Both the position numbers and the translations under genes were made by a program. This document shows, in pieces, positions 28,224 through 38,900 of a stretch of 64,000 bases of DNA. The stretch is from NCBI RefSeq assembly GCF_015355625.1, contig NZ_JACLAF010000004.1, positions 186,001-250,000 of the forward strand, written 5' to 3'. A model generated the notes under the pieces. It was not told where the DNA came from, did no database searches, and saw only the letters and a list, made by a program, of their open reading frames with translations. The stretch is from Tamlana sp. I1. Its GTDB lineage: Bacteria; Bacteroidota; Bacteroidia; Flavobacteriales; Flavobacteriaceae. Positions within the stretch are counted from its first letter, which is position 1, and every line of letters begins with the position of its first letter.

Positions 28224-31200
28224 ATGAGAAGTAAAGGGGTAGCTTGTTTGTTAATAATACTGTGTTCAATTATTTATAGAACAGAGGCACAACGTATAGA
28301 AACCAATTTCAATAATAATTGGCATTTTATATTAAAAGATAGCCCTGACTTTTCTAAGGAAAATGTAGATGATTCCTCATGGGAGTTGCTTAATGTTCCA
28401 CACGATTGGTCTTTCGAAAAAGGTGTTCGAAAAGGTGGCGATCAAGGCCAAGGTGGCGGGTACCATGATGGCGGAATTGGTTGGTACCGAAAAACATTTT
28501 CGGTTAACAAAGCGAGTCTGTCTAAAACTACCTATATCAATTTTGATGGCGTTTATATGAACAGCGAAGTATGGATAAATGGAAACAGATTGGGTAAAAG
28601 ACCTTACGGCTACATCAGTTTTAGATATGATATTTCTAAATATTTAAAAGCAGGAAAAAATACGATTGCTGTACGTGTAGATAATAGTTTAGAGCCTTCG
28701 GCAAGGTGGTATCACCCATGTGGTATTTATGCTCCTGTAAAGCTGGTTGAAGTCAATCCAACACATTTTAAGCCTAACACCATTTTTATAAAAACGCCTT
28801 CTATAGGAAAACAACAAGGCGTTGTTTCTATCGACGCAGAAATTAAAGGCGCTACTAAAGGTTTAAAATACAAAGTGGAGTTATTAACTGCAAACGGCAA
28901 AGTAATAGCAACATATAGTGAAAGGTTAGCCTCAGCACAACCAAGTGTTCAATTGGAGGTGAAAACACCTAAACTTTGGAGTCCAGAATCGCCAAATCTT
29001 TATAAAGCCATAACGAAAATTCTGGATGGTAAAAAGGTTATTGATGAAAAAACAACCACCTTCGGATTTAGAACCGTTGCATGGAAAACCGAAACCGGCT
29101 TTTGGTTGAATGGTGAAAACGTAAAACTTAAAGGTGTTTGCGAACATTGGGAAGGTGGTCCAGTTGGAGGGGCTTGGACAAAGCCCATGTTGCGCTGGAA
29201 ATTACAATCTTTAAAAGATATGGGAATCAATGCTATTAGACCATCGCACAATCCTACACCGCCAATGTTTTATGATATCTGTGATGAAATTGGCTTGTTG
29301 GTAATGGATGAAATTTTTGATGGCTGGCATAAAAAAGCACCCGAAGATTATGGCAAACAAGCCTTTGATGCATGGTGGCAAGCCGACGTAAAAGAGTGGA
29401 TTACTAGAGACCGCAACCATCCAAGTATTTTTGTTTGGAGTTTGGGGAATGAAACCCATAGTGATGTAGCCCCAGAAATGGTTGCATTTGGTAAAAATCT
29501 AGACCCAACGCGATTGTTTACATCTGGTGCAGGAAATCCCGAAGATATGGACATTCAAGGTGTTAATGGTGGGTCTGAAACAAAGTCTTTTATAGAGAAT
29601 AACAAATTAACAAAACCTTTTATTTCTACCGAAGCACCACACACTTGGCAAACAAGAGGGTATTACAGAACCCAAACTTGGTGGCGCGATAATGAATTAC
29701 CAGGAACTTATGAGCTTCCTAATTTAACCGAAAAGGAGATTTTCTTTTACGAAGGCATTAATCCAAAAGATTGGAAAAATAGGAAACAACGTTTCAACTC
29801 TTCTTATGATAATGCTACGGTACGCGTTTCGGCCAGAAAATATTGGGAAGTGATGCGCGATAATCCGTGGCACAGTGGGCATTTCCGCTGGACAGGTTTC
29901 GATTATTATGGAGAAGCTGGTTTAGTACACGGGGGCTTGCCTTTTAACTTGTTTATGGGAGGCGCTTTGGATGTTGCAGGGTTCAAAAAAGACTTGTATT
30001 ATTTCTACCAGAGTCAATGGACAGAAAAACCAATGATTCATATGTTGCCACATTGGACGCATCCAAGAATGGAAAAAGGTACGGGCATTCCGGTTTGGGT
30101 TTACGCTAATACAGATGAAGTAGAATTGTTTCTTAACGGAAAATCTTTAGGAAAAGATAAACCAGGAACCGTTTGGAACGAAATGCAATGCGAGTGGCTA
30201 GTGCCATACGAAGCGGGAAGGCTTGAAGCAGTTGGATATATTGATGGAAAGGAAGTTAATAGAACGTCATTTTCAACGGCGCAGCAACCATCAAAATTAA
30301 AAACTAGTATTCTAAAATTAGACGCCGAAGCAAGTTTTACAGACAGTTTTATAGTTACTTCAGAAAGTTTAGATACTGATGGCCATTTATACCCTTACGG
30401 AGAAAGCAAAGTGTATTACCATATTCAGGGTGATGTCAAGAAAATTTCCATGGAAAATGGAAATCCAATAGACCCTACAAGCAGAACTAAATCTGATTTT
30501 AGAGCCTTGTTTTTTGGGAAAACGAGACTGTTTTTAAGAGCCTTGCCTAAGGCTAAAGAAGCCTCGGTGGTAACCGCATTTATCTTAGGTGATAAGGCAT
30601 TATATACTTCAAATTTAATTACAATTGATGCGCAGCACATTCAACTTTTAGGAAAATCGAAAACTTCAGATTTAGAAATCCGTTACACCACCAATGACGA
30701 AAATCCGGAAACGCATGGCAAGCTTTATAAGGATCCTTTTAAGGTTGAAGATGGCACGACTGTGAAAGCCATTGTAAAACAAAATGGTAAAACGGTTTTA
30801 ACTATGGAAGAAACTTTCGGTAAAAATGAAGGTCTGTTTTGGGGCGATGAACATTCTGCCGATATGTGGATAGGTAGAGGTGTAAATATTTCTGCCGAAG
30901 AAGGTATTTTAACAGGAGCCGCCAAACCGAGTAGAGAAGCGCATCGTTTTAAAGGTTCTGGTTTTGTCGATTTTAAAGGAGGTGAAGGCGCTATCACTTG
31001 GTATCAAGAAAACGATGGCGAACCTGGCGATTATAGTATTCGCTTTAGGTATATGCATAACAACGAAGGGAAGTTACACCCAATGAAGCTGTATGTAAAT
31101 GATGAATATGTAAGAACTATTGAATTTAAACCAACCGGTGGTTGGGAAAAGGAATGGAAGTTTGCACCTACCATTATTGTACTGCAATCTGGAGCTAATA

Positions 31201-31262
31201 ATATCAAATTAGAAACCACAGGAGAGAGTGGGCCTTATATAGACGAGTTGTTTATTGATTAA
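28224..31262 (+). CDS. Glycoside hydrolase family 2 with C-terminal binding domains
   Basis: A 1012-residue exported GH2 enzyme. The start is set at ATG 28224, which gives the signal peptide MRSKGVACLLIILCS...TEAQ; the longer in-frame ORF (from 28122) would overlap the preceding gene and add a sequence without signal character. GH2 domains are complete: WYRKTFSVN in the jelly-roll, NHPSIFVWSLGNETHSD with acid/base Glu410, and STEAPHTWQT with nucleophile Glu470. After about residue 780 come a short chitobiase-like sandwich (LEIRYTTNDENPETHG) and a CBM6/35-like module (about 880-1012, GSGFVDFKGGEGAITWY, IDELFID). Exo-beta-galactosidase, -glucuronidase or -xylosidase activity are all possible. 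Confidence 0.9.
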   Translation: MRSKGVACLLIILCSIIYRTEAQRIETNFNNNWHFILKDSPDFSKENVDDSSWELLNVPHDWSFEKGVRKGGDQGQGGGYHDGGIGWYRKTFSVNKASLSKTTYINFDGVYMNSEVWINGNRLGKRPYGYISFRYDISKYLKAGKNTIAVRVDNSLEPSARWYHPCGIYAPVKLVEVNPTHFKPNTIFIKTPSIGKQQGVVSIDAEIKGATKGLKYKVELLTANGKVIATYSERLASAQPSVQLEVKTPKLWSPESPNLYKAITKILDGKKVIDEKTTTFGFRTVAWKTETGFWLNGENVKLKGVCEHWEGGPVGGAWTKPMLRWKLQSLKDMGINAIRPSHNPTPPMFYDICDEIGLLVMDEIFDGWHKKAPEDYGKQAFDAWWQADVKEWITRDRNHPSIFVWSLGNETHSDVAPEMVAFGKNLDPTRLFTSGAGNPEDMDIQGVNGGSETKSFIENNKLTKPFISTEAPHTWQTRGYYRTQTWWRDNELPGTYELPNLTEKEIFFYEGINPKDWKNRKQRFNSSYDNATVRVSARKYWEVMRDNPWHSGHFRWTGFDYYGEAGLVHGGLPFNLFMGGALDVAGFKKDLYYFYQSQWTEKPMIHMLPHWTHPRMEKGTGIPVWVYANTDEVELFLNGKSLGKDKPGTVWNEMQCEWLVPYEAGRLEAVGYIDGKEVNRTSFSTAQQPSKLKTSILKLDAEASFTDSFIVTSESLDTDGHLYPYGESKVYYHIQGDVKKISMENGNPIDPTSRTKSDFRALFFGKTRLFLRALPKAKEASVVTAFILGDKALYTSNLITIDAQHIQLLGKSKTSDLEIRYTTNDENPETHGKLYKDPFKVEDGTTVKAIVKQNGKTVLTMEETFGKNEGLFWGDEHSADMWIGRGVNISAEEGILTGAAKPSREAHRFKGSGFVDFKGGEGAITWYQENDGEPGDYSIRFRYMHNNEGKLHPMKLYVNDEYVRTIEFKPTGGWEKEWKFAPTIIVLQSGANNIKLETTGESGPYIDELFID

Positions 31263-31273
31263 TACTTTAAAAG

Positions 31274-31357
31274 ATGATTATAGTATATATAATAAGTGGC
31301 TTATTATTAGTTAATGCTTTGTTATTAAAATTTAGTAGAAATAGAGACAGTAAATAG
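31274..31357 (+). CDS. Putative 27-residue membrane peptide
   Basis: In the 107-base gap between the GH2 and PL38 genes an ATG at 31274 opens a 27-codon frame ending in TAG at 31357: MIIVYIISGLLLVNALLLKF followed by SRNRDSK. It is one hydrophobic helix of about 18 residues with a basic polar tail, as in small single-pass membrane proteins. It lies 11 bases after the GH2 stop and 12 bases before the next ATG. Whether it is translated is unknown; AT-rich gaps can produce such frames by chance. Confidence 0.3.
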   Translation: MIIVYIISGLLLVNALLLKFSRNRDSK

Positions 31358-31369
31358 AAATAAAAAAAC

Positions 31370-32473
31370 ATGAGAAATAAACAAGTATTATTTTTTTTGG
31401 GATTATGTTTCTTTTTTTGGGGAAGTACATTCAGTCAAAATCTAGATGATAGGTCTAATGAATTAATAAATAAAGCAAAAAACTTATTAACGACTAAAGT
31501 ATATTCTGTAGTGCATAAAGTTGGAGTGCCTCCAAGTGGTAATAAACATGACTATATGAGTATTGGTCCGTATTGGTGGCCAAATCCTGAATCCGAAAAT
31601 GGCTTGCCATATATTAGAAAAGATGGAAAAGTAAATCCGGAATCTCGAAACAATTACACAGATTTTTCTACACTAGATAACTTTATTTCTGCTGTTAAAA
31701 CACTTAACAGCGCATACTACTTAACCAAGGAAGAGAAATACGCCAATAAGTGTTTGGAGTTGATAAATACTTGGTTTTTAGATGAAACTACTAAAATGAA
31801 TCCTAATGTTAATTATGGACAGTATGTTCCGGGAGAGTCAGAAGGAAGGTGTTTTGGTATCATTGAGTTTAGCGGGATTACAGAAGTAATCGAATTTTTA
31901 GAACTCGCTAAAGATAGAAACACATTGGATAAAAAAACCGAGAGCGGTATGCTTAAATGGTTTAAGGAATATAGCGATTGGTTAATGCATAGTAAATTAG
32001 GGAAACAAGAATCTACTAGAACAAATAATCACGGAACACACTATGATGTACAATTGTTAAATATTCTACTGTATCTAAATAAAAAAGAAGCAGTTAAAAA
32101 GTACCTCTCCACAATAACAAAAGATCGCATATTTAGCCAAATAGAACCTGATGGGAGTCAGCCATTAGAATTAGCACGAACTAAATCATTTTCCTATTCG
32201 GTAATGAATTTACATGGGTTTTTAGAATTGGCCATAATGGGGCAGCAAGTGGGGGTGAATCTTTGGGATACAGTTTCTGAAGATGGAAGGAGTATAAAAG
32301 CAGGCTACCAATACTTACTACCATATTTAACTGGTGAAAAAGATTGGGAGTATCAACAAATTGAGGATAAAAAACATTCCAAATCGAAACTGCTATCGGA
32401 TTTGAATTTGGCTAAAGAAGTGTTTAATGATAACACTTTTGATAAAGCACTTAATACCTTAAATAAAAAATAA
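31370..32473 (+). CDS. Alginate-lyase-superfamily polysaccharide lyase, PL38-like
   Basis: A 367-residue exported protein with signal peptide (ending GSTFSQ). The hallmark SIGPYWWPNPES and the later RTNNHGTHYDVQ and DGSQPLELARTKSFSYS belong to the (alpha/alpha)-toroid alginate_lyase (PF05426) fold, as in family PL38 and relatives. The Asn-His of NNHGTHYD and Tyr/Arg of the LARTKSFSYS region are likely active-site residues. Family members cleave uronic-acid-containing glycans, including glucuronan, by beta-elimination. Here the inferred substrate is a uronate-containing oligosaccharide in the periplasm. It lies 17 bp upstream of the GH106 gene. Confidence 0.82.
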   Translation: MRNKQVLFFLGLCFFFWGSTFSQNLDDRSNELINKAKNLLTTKVYSVVHKVGVPPSGNKHDYMSIGPYWWPNPESENGLPYIRKDGKVNPESRNNYTDFSTLDNFISAVKTLNSAYYLTKEEKYANKCLELINTWFLDETTKMNPNVNYGQYVPGESEGRCFGIIEFSGITEVIEFLELAKDRNTLDKKTESGMLKWFKEYSDWLMHSKLGKQESTRTNNHGTHYDVQLLNILLYLNKKEAVKKYLSTITKDRIFSQIEPDGSQPLELARTKSFSYSVMNLHGFLELAIMGQQVGVNLWDTVSEDGRSIKAGYQYLLPYLTGEKDWEYQQIEDKKHSKSKLLSDLNLAKEVFNDNTFDKALNTLNKK

Positions 32474-32489
32474 ACTTGGATTTTAGATC

Positions 32490-35400
32490 ATGCAAAAGAT
32501 AGTTTCATTAATCATATTATTACTAGTTTTTGGAGTTTGTCAATCTCAAGAAGCTATGGACGAAGCTTTAAAGAATGGCTTTAAAAATCCGCCAAACCAA
32601 GCCAAAGCTCGTACTTGGTGGCATTGGATTAGCGGTAACGTCTCAAAATCTGGAATTACCAAAGACTTGGAGGCTATGAAAGCGGTAGGGATTCAGGAAG
32701 CTCAATTGTTTAATGTAGATTTAGGTTTTCCTGCTGGTCCTGTAGATTATTTAAGTGAAGACTGGTTGGATTTATTTCATTTTTCGGCTCTTGAAGCAAA
32801 ACGATTAGATTTAGAACTCACTTTTCATAACACCGCCGGCTGGTCCTCTTCTGGTGGGCCATGGATAAGTCCGGAATATGCCATGCAAACCGTGGTATTT
32901 AGCGAAATTATAGTTGAAGGCGGTAAAGCCATTAAAAAGCAGTTACCACAACCTGAAACCAAATTAAATTTTTATAAAGATATTGCTGTTCTGGCCTTTC
33001 CTAAACCTAAGCAAACAGTAAAAATTGACGATTTAGATTTTAAAAGTTTATCGGGACGAATTCGCAATCATTTGTTGCCAGATACAAAATATATACCTTC
33101 TGAAGCTGTCATTCAAAAACAAGACATTATTGACCTCACAGCACATCTCAATGAAGCAGGTATTTTAGAATGGAAAGCCCCTAAAGGCGAATGGGTGATT
33201 CTAAGATTAGGACATACGCCTACAGGTAAAAAAAATCATCCTGCACCAAAGGGCGGCCATGGATTGGAGGTTGATAAAATGAGTACAAAGGCGGTAGATG
33301 TGTATTGGGAAGGAGGCATTCAACCAATTCTCAATAAGTTGGGCGATTTAGTAGGTACAACAGTTAATAATTGTTTAATAGATAGTTATGAGGTTGGAAC
33401 CGCTAATTGGACTGCTGAATTTGATGCTGAATTTGAAACATTAAGAGGCTACAGTTTGGTCTCTTATTTACCAACTTTAGCAGGCTATTATGTGGAAAGT
33501 GGCGAAGTTACCGAGCGTTTTCTTTGGGATTTCCGTAGAACCATTGGGGATTTAATGGCAAAAAATTATTATGCTCATTTTCGGGATTTATGCCATAAAA
33601 ACGGCTTGAAATTTTCGGTAGAACCCTATTGGGGACCTTTCGATAATATGCAAGTGGGCGCCACGGGCGATATCGTCATGTGTGAATTTTGGAGTGGTGG
33701 TTATCCGTTTTTCGATTCGCCTAAATTTGTGTCTTCCATTGCACATTTAAACGGAAGTTCTATTGTAGGCGCCGAATCCTTTACGGGTATTGGCGGCTGG
33801 GACGAGCATCCTGCGCAACTCAAATCCATTGGAGATAGAGCATGGGCCGAAGGTATTACCCGATTTATTTTTCACACCTATGTACACCAACCTTGGGATG
33901 TGGCTCCAGGTTTAGCTTTAAGTTATCACGGTACCGATTTTAATCGCCTTAATACCTGGTGGCGTCAAGGTAAAGCATTTATGGATTACATCACTCGTTC
34001 GCAGTTCATGCTTCAACAAGGTAAAAATGTTGCCGATGTGCTTGTGTTTACAGGGGAATCTTCACCAAATACAGCTTTTTTATTACCAGAAATAAAGCAT
34101 TTAGGATATGATTACGATTTAATTGGGTCGAATAAATTGTCAGATTTATTTGTTAAAAACGGAAAAATTTGCACCCCTGTGGGGGGACAATACCAAGTGT
34201 TAATGCTACCAGAATCAGATTGGATAAAACCAGAAACGCTTCATAAAATTGAAGATTTAGTAAAAGATGGTGCCAAAGTAATTGGCAGTAAACCCAAAAA
34301 ATCGCCAAGCTTAGAACAATATTCAACTTGTGATGCGGAGGTAAAAAGACTGAGTGATTTCCTTTGGGGGAAGGGTTTGGTGAAGGAGATTTCGATAGTC
34401 GATTTCTTAAAGGGTAATAATATGTTGGCTGATTTTATGATTGAAAGTGATGACGTCTCCGATATCAGTTTTATCCACCGAAAAACAGAAGAAGCCGATA
34501 TTTATTTCATCGCCAATACCCGAAAGGAAAGTCGGGAAATTAAAGTCCGTTTTAGAGTATCCAATAAGCAACCTGAAATATGGCAGGCAGAATCGGGTGC
34601 CAGTAAAAAGCCTGCTGTTTGGCAAAATCATGCAGATGGCACCACGAGTTTACCACTGCAATTGGGTATGGAAGAGGCCGTGTTTGTAGTTTTTAGGAAT
34701 GCTTCAAAAGAAAAGTCACAGTTGGTATCGGCTAAAATGGAACTTGAAAACCTAAAGCCAGAGCCGCTTTCAAATTTACAAATTATTAAAGCCGAGTATG
34801 GCACGTTTCTTCAAGAAGGCTTAGTAGATATTACAGATAAAGTTGCAGCCGAGGTAAAAGATAATCAACTGCATATTCAAGCCAGTCGACATTTTTGCGA
34901 TTGCGATCCAGCCATGGGGTATATAAAGGAGTTTAGAATGGAATACCAAATTGGTGAAGACATTAAAACGATATCTGCACAAGAAAAAGAGTTTGTAAAT
35001 ATTAATGCGGGCGACAAAAAGTTAACCGTGTTAAAAGCGGTTTTCGGAAAATTTAAACCAGAAACAAAAGGAGTACCCAAACATTATCCAGTTCATGATG
35101 TTACCAAAAAAATCAAGCAAGAAATAGCATCAGGTAATTTGGTAATTCCTGTAAACAATCAATTGATAGGAGGAAAGACTCCTGAAGGTGATAACACTAC
35201 GATAAAAATAACATTTACCACCAATGGTGAAGTGCAAACACTTTTTGTTCCAAAAGGGAGACCATTAAATCTTTCAAAAGATAGGAGCAAACCAGAAATT
35301 GTTTTAAACGATGGTGAAGCACAATGGGTAACCCCATATCCTGGAGCGCTTACTTATAAAAATGCATCTGGAAAAGTGATGACTAAAATAGTCAAATCAG

Positions 35401-35984
35401 TGCCACAACCTATTTTGCTTTCGGGAGCTTGGGATTTAGAATTTCCGAAAGATTTAGTTGAACAAAATAAAGTAAGTTTTGATAAATTAAAATCGTGGTC
35501 AGCTGTTGAAAATGAAGGTATTCAACATTTTTCAGGAACAGCGAGTTATCATAAAACCTTTCAGCTATCCAAAAAACTATTGAAGTCTGGTCACAAATTA
35601 GAACTCGATTTAGGAAGCGTTGCTGTAATCGCAGAAGTGATTATAAATGGAAAACCAGTAAGGACACTTTGGAAAGCACCTTTTAGATTGGATATCACTA
35701 ATTACGTGAAATCTGGTAAAAACACACTTGAAGTCCAGGTCACCAACTTATGGCCAAACCGATTAATTGGTGATGAAAAATTGCCATTGGATTTTGAGCG
35801 TAAAGGTGCTAAAATAGAAAGCGTACCAGATTGGTTGCTAAATAACACCAAACGTCCGAGTGAAAGAACCACGTTCCCAGCTTGGAAACATTGGGATAAG
35901 GAGGACGAATTATTAAGCTCTGGATTGTTGGGGCCCGTAAAGATCAATATATCAGAAATAAGAAAACTAAAATTAAATAACTAA
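32490..35984 (+). CDS. Alpha-L-rhamnosidase, GH106
   Basis: A 1164-residue exported enzyme of the GH106 rhamnosidase family. The signal peptide is MQKIVSLIILLLVFGVCQS. ARTWWHWISGNVSKSGITKDLEAMKAVGI is the family's N-terminal hallmark; the barrel carries NCLIDSYEVG (Glu301) and VGAESFTGIGGW (Glu429), candidate catalytic carboxylates. A C-terminal beta-sandwich (about 985-1100, SGTASYHKTFQL, IINGKPVRTLWKAP, NTLEVQVTNLW) resembles GH2 sugar-binding domains. Such enzymes need calcium and remove rhamnose from complex branches. Together with two GH78 enzymes the locus has three rhamnosidases, a strong sign of a rhamnose-rich polymer. Confidence 0.93.
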   Translation: MQKIVSLIILLLVFGVCQSQEAMDEALKNGFKNPPNQAKARTWWHWISGNVSKSGITKDLEAMKAVGIQEAQLFNVDLGFPAGPVDYLSEDWLDLFHFSALEAKRLDLELTFHNTAGWSSSGGPWISPEYAMQTVVFSEIIVEGGKAIKKQLPQPETKLNFYKDIAVLAFPKPKQTVKIDDLDFKSLSGRIRNHLLPDTKYIPSEAVIQKQDIIDLTAHLNEAGILEWKAPKGEWVILRLGHTPTGKKNHPAPKGGHGLEVDKMSTKAVDVYWEGGIQPILNKLGDLVGTTVNNCLIDSYEVGTANWTAEFDAEFETLRGYSLVSYLPTLAGYYVESGEVTERFLWDFRRTIGDLMAKNYYAHFRDLCHKNGLKFSVEPYWGPFDNMQVGATGDIVMCEFWSGGYPFFDSPKFVSSIAHLNGSSIVGAESFTGIGGWDEHPAQLKSIGDRAWAEGITRFIFHTYVHQPWDVAPGLALSYHGTDFNRLNTWWRQGKAFMDYITRSQFMLQQGKNVADVLVFTGESSPNTAFLLPEIKHLGYDYDLIGSNKLSDLFVKNGKICTPVGGQYQVLMLPESDWIKPETLHKIEDLVKDGAKVIGSKPKKSPSLEQYSTCDAEVKRLSDFLWGKGLVKEISIVDFLKGNNMLADFMIESDDVSDISFIHRKTEEADIYFIANTRKESREIKVRFRVSNKQPEIWQAESGASKKPAVWQNHADGTTSLPLQLGMEEAVFVVFRNASKEKSQLVSAKMELENLKPEPLSNLQIIKAEYGTFLQEGLVDITDKVAAEVKDNQLHIQASRHFCDCDPAMGYIKEFRMEYQIGEDIKTISAQEKEFVNINAGDKKLTVLKAVFGKFKPETKGVPKHYPVHDVTKKIKQEIASGNLVIPVNNQLIGGKTPEGDNTTIKITFTTNGEVQTLFVPKGRPLNLSKDRSKPEIVLNDGEAQWVTPYPGALTYKNASGKVMTKIVKSVPQPILLSGAWDLEFPKDLVEQNKVSFDKLKSWSAVENEGIQHFSGTASYHKTFQLSKKLLKSGHKLELDLGSVAVIAEVIINGKPVRTLWKAPFRLDITNYVKSGKNTLEVQVTNLWPNRLIGDEKLPLDFERKGAKIESVPDWLLNNTKRPSERTTFPAWKHWDKEDELLSSGLLGPVKINISEIRKLKLNN

Positions 35985-35998
35985 TTAAGACTAAAAAA

Positions 35999-38900
35999 AT
36001 GAAAAAAATAATAATAGGATTATTCCTTTTAAAGGTGGTGTTTTTGTCAGCACAATCTTTACAGCACCCTGTCATTTGGACAACACCTGCAGAAAAATCG
36101 GAGGTTTTGTCAAAAATTAACAATTACACTTGGGCAAGTACTATTGTGTCTCAAGTAAAGGGGCATGTAGATTCCAAAGTAAATGCACATGTTACCAATC
36201 CGGCAGCTTTTTTAAATACTATTTCGGCATTAGCTACAGATGATAATGTATCAGAAGCGCAAGCTGGTTCAGCTATTTCAGCACACTCCTCAACTTTACA
36301 ACACGCTTCGTATGCTGCGATGATGTATTATATTTCTGGAGAAGAAAAGTATGCGCAATTCGCTGCAGATGTTTTGTGGTATTATATAGAAGAACTTGCT
36401 CCTAGAACGCCAGATAAGACTGCAATGAGCGGCAATTATTTTGCAGACCCTCGTACTGGGTATTTACAATTTGCTATCGCTTATGATTTTATGGTAAACT
36501 ATTTAAAAGAACCTGAAACTAGGGTGTATCAAAAATCTTCAGGAAATAAAATTCCTTTCGATAATGTTAAGGCGCAAGAAGCAGTGCACAATATAGCAAT
36601 GAACGCATTAGGAGAATTTACGGGTGTAGATAATAGATATGGAAGAACAGTAAGTAACCATCCTATTTTAACAGCTCCAGGTTCTTTATTTACTATACTT
36701 TGTGTAGAAGATGATGCAGAAAGGGAAAGAATGTTTAATATTTTCTGGAACATTGGAACGAGGCGACAAAACTCTTTTACCAGAACCATCTTACCCATAT
36801 TTGGAGAACAAGGTATTTGGCCTGAGCCTGTGAGCTATAGTTTTATGCCCAATGTAACTATGGTACTTAATATAGTGGATCGTCTTAAACCAGAATTAAA
36901 TGTAATGGATAATTACACGAATATATTAGATGGAAACTTTCTATTTGATAATTTAAGGCACCCTAATAGAAGTTTTGTGCGTTTTGGCGATTCTAAGAGA
37001 TACAGTGATCAAACAAGAAAAATTTATAGATATACGCATAATTTGGCATCTAGAAAGGGATTAACTGATTATGTGAAAAAAGCAGAAATAGCATTAAGAC
37101 AGGGTTATGATGCCGTTGGCGGTTACACTCCAAACATCGGAATAAGTACTTATGAAAACGTAGATGCTTTTGAACAATTGTTTTGGGCTGCAGACATACC
37201 AAATACTATTGATGGCGAAATAGATTTTCAAAAGCCAACAGTAATTATTAAACATGCAGGTGTAGCTCTACAACGCAATTATGTAGAACAGAATAATGAA
37301 GATTATGGACTTTGTGGTATTATAGGTGGGGCACATTATGTACATTCTCATGTTACAGGAATAACTATGGAATTGTATGGAGCCAACCATATTATGGCTC
37401 CTGGAGCTGGATTACCACAAACAGTTGCAGAAAGAAAATTACCAGAGCATACAAATTATTTTTGGAGACACGCAGGGAATAATACTATGATTGTAAATGG
37501 TACTACACATGGTATTCAACCTGGTTCTTGGAACTCAGATTCTTATTTATGGATGAACACAACTGTTAATGAAGCTGCAGAACCAAAACATTTAGAAGAT
37601 CCTATTAATCCTAATTTTAGTTTTGCAACTCAATTTTTGGATGATACTGTAAATAATGACCAACAGAAAAGAACACTAAGTACTATTAGAACAAGTGAAA
37701 CTACAGGTTATTATTTTGATATGTTCCGTTCTAAATCTTTAGGTACGAACAATTTTCATGACTACATATATCATAATATAGGAGATGTAACAAATATTAC
37801 GACGATGGATGGAACAGAATTAGCGGTTTCTCCAACAACAAGGTATCAAAATGATATAGGGGATTTACAAAAATCACCAGGGTGGCGTTTCTTTGAAAAC
37901 ACTAATGTTACACAAGCTACAAATGATGCTGTAAAAGTTCGATTTGATTTAGAGGAAACTAATACATATATGAACATGTTTGCACCATCAGGTGTTAATA
38001 GAGAGTATACCAAAGCACTTGGGCCAGCCACTAGGGAGGCAAAAGGAGGTTATATTAACAAGAAAACACAAATTGTAGCCATTAGACAACAAGGGGAAGC
38101 TTGGGATAAACCGTATGTACATATTTTCGAACCTTCTAAATCTGCAAACACAAGTGTTAAATCCGTAGAGCATTTGTATAGAGGAGGAGTTATTGTAGGA
38201 GCCATAGTAAAAAGTCAGATTGGAGATAAGGTTATTAAAGATTATGTTATTTGTCAAGAAGATGCTTCCAAAGTATTGAGTCTTCCAAGTATAGGAGTTG
38301 AATTTACAGGACATTTTGCAATTATTCGACGTGAGCAAGATTTGGAAAAGGCTTTTGTTACTTTATATATTGGCGAAGGAAAAAGCCTTTCCTTTGGCGA
38401 ACATTCATTACAGGTAGGAGCTAATGATAAAGGCCAAAAAATTATTGAAGTGGCAGTTGATGATAGCCGAACTCTTGGTTTTAAGGATTTAGTGAATAAT
38501 CAAGAATTTATGAAAGGTTCAGATGTGACTGTAGAGGCATTGGTTGGTTCAGGTTTTACTGAAGCGACATTATATGTTAATAATATCAATGTTGGTAAAA
38601 AAACCGCTGCTCCATTTGTTTGGTCATCAATACCTGAATTAACAAACTTAACAGAACTTAGTTATGTACTAAAAATTGAGGCCAAGGATGTTCAAGGTAA
38701 TCTTGAAGAAAGATCATTAACCATTGTAACACCTAATCAATGGCCTTATACATCGGATAATAAACCACATCCAGTTCCTGGAAAAATAGAATTTGAACAT
38801 TATGATAACGGAGGAATCGATATTGCGTACTGGGATAAAGCAAATCAAAATAGTTCATCCTTTAGACCAGATGAAATGGTAGATATTAGTAGTAATGGGC

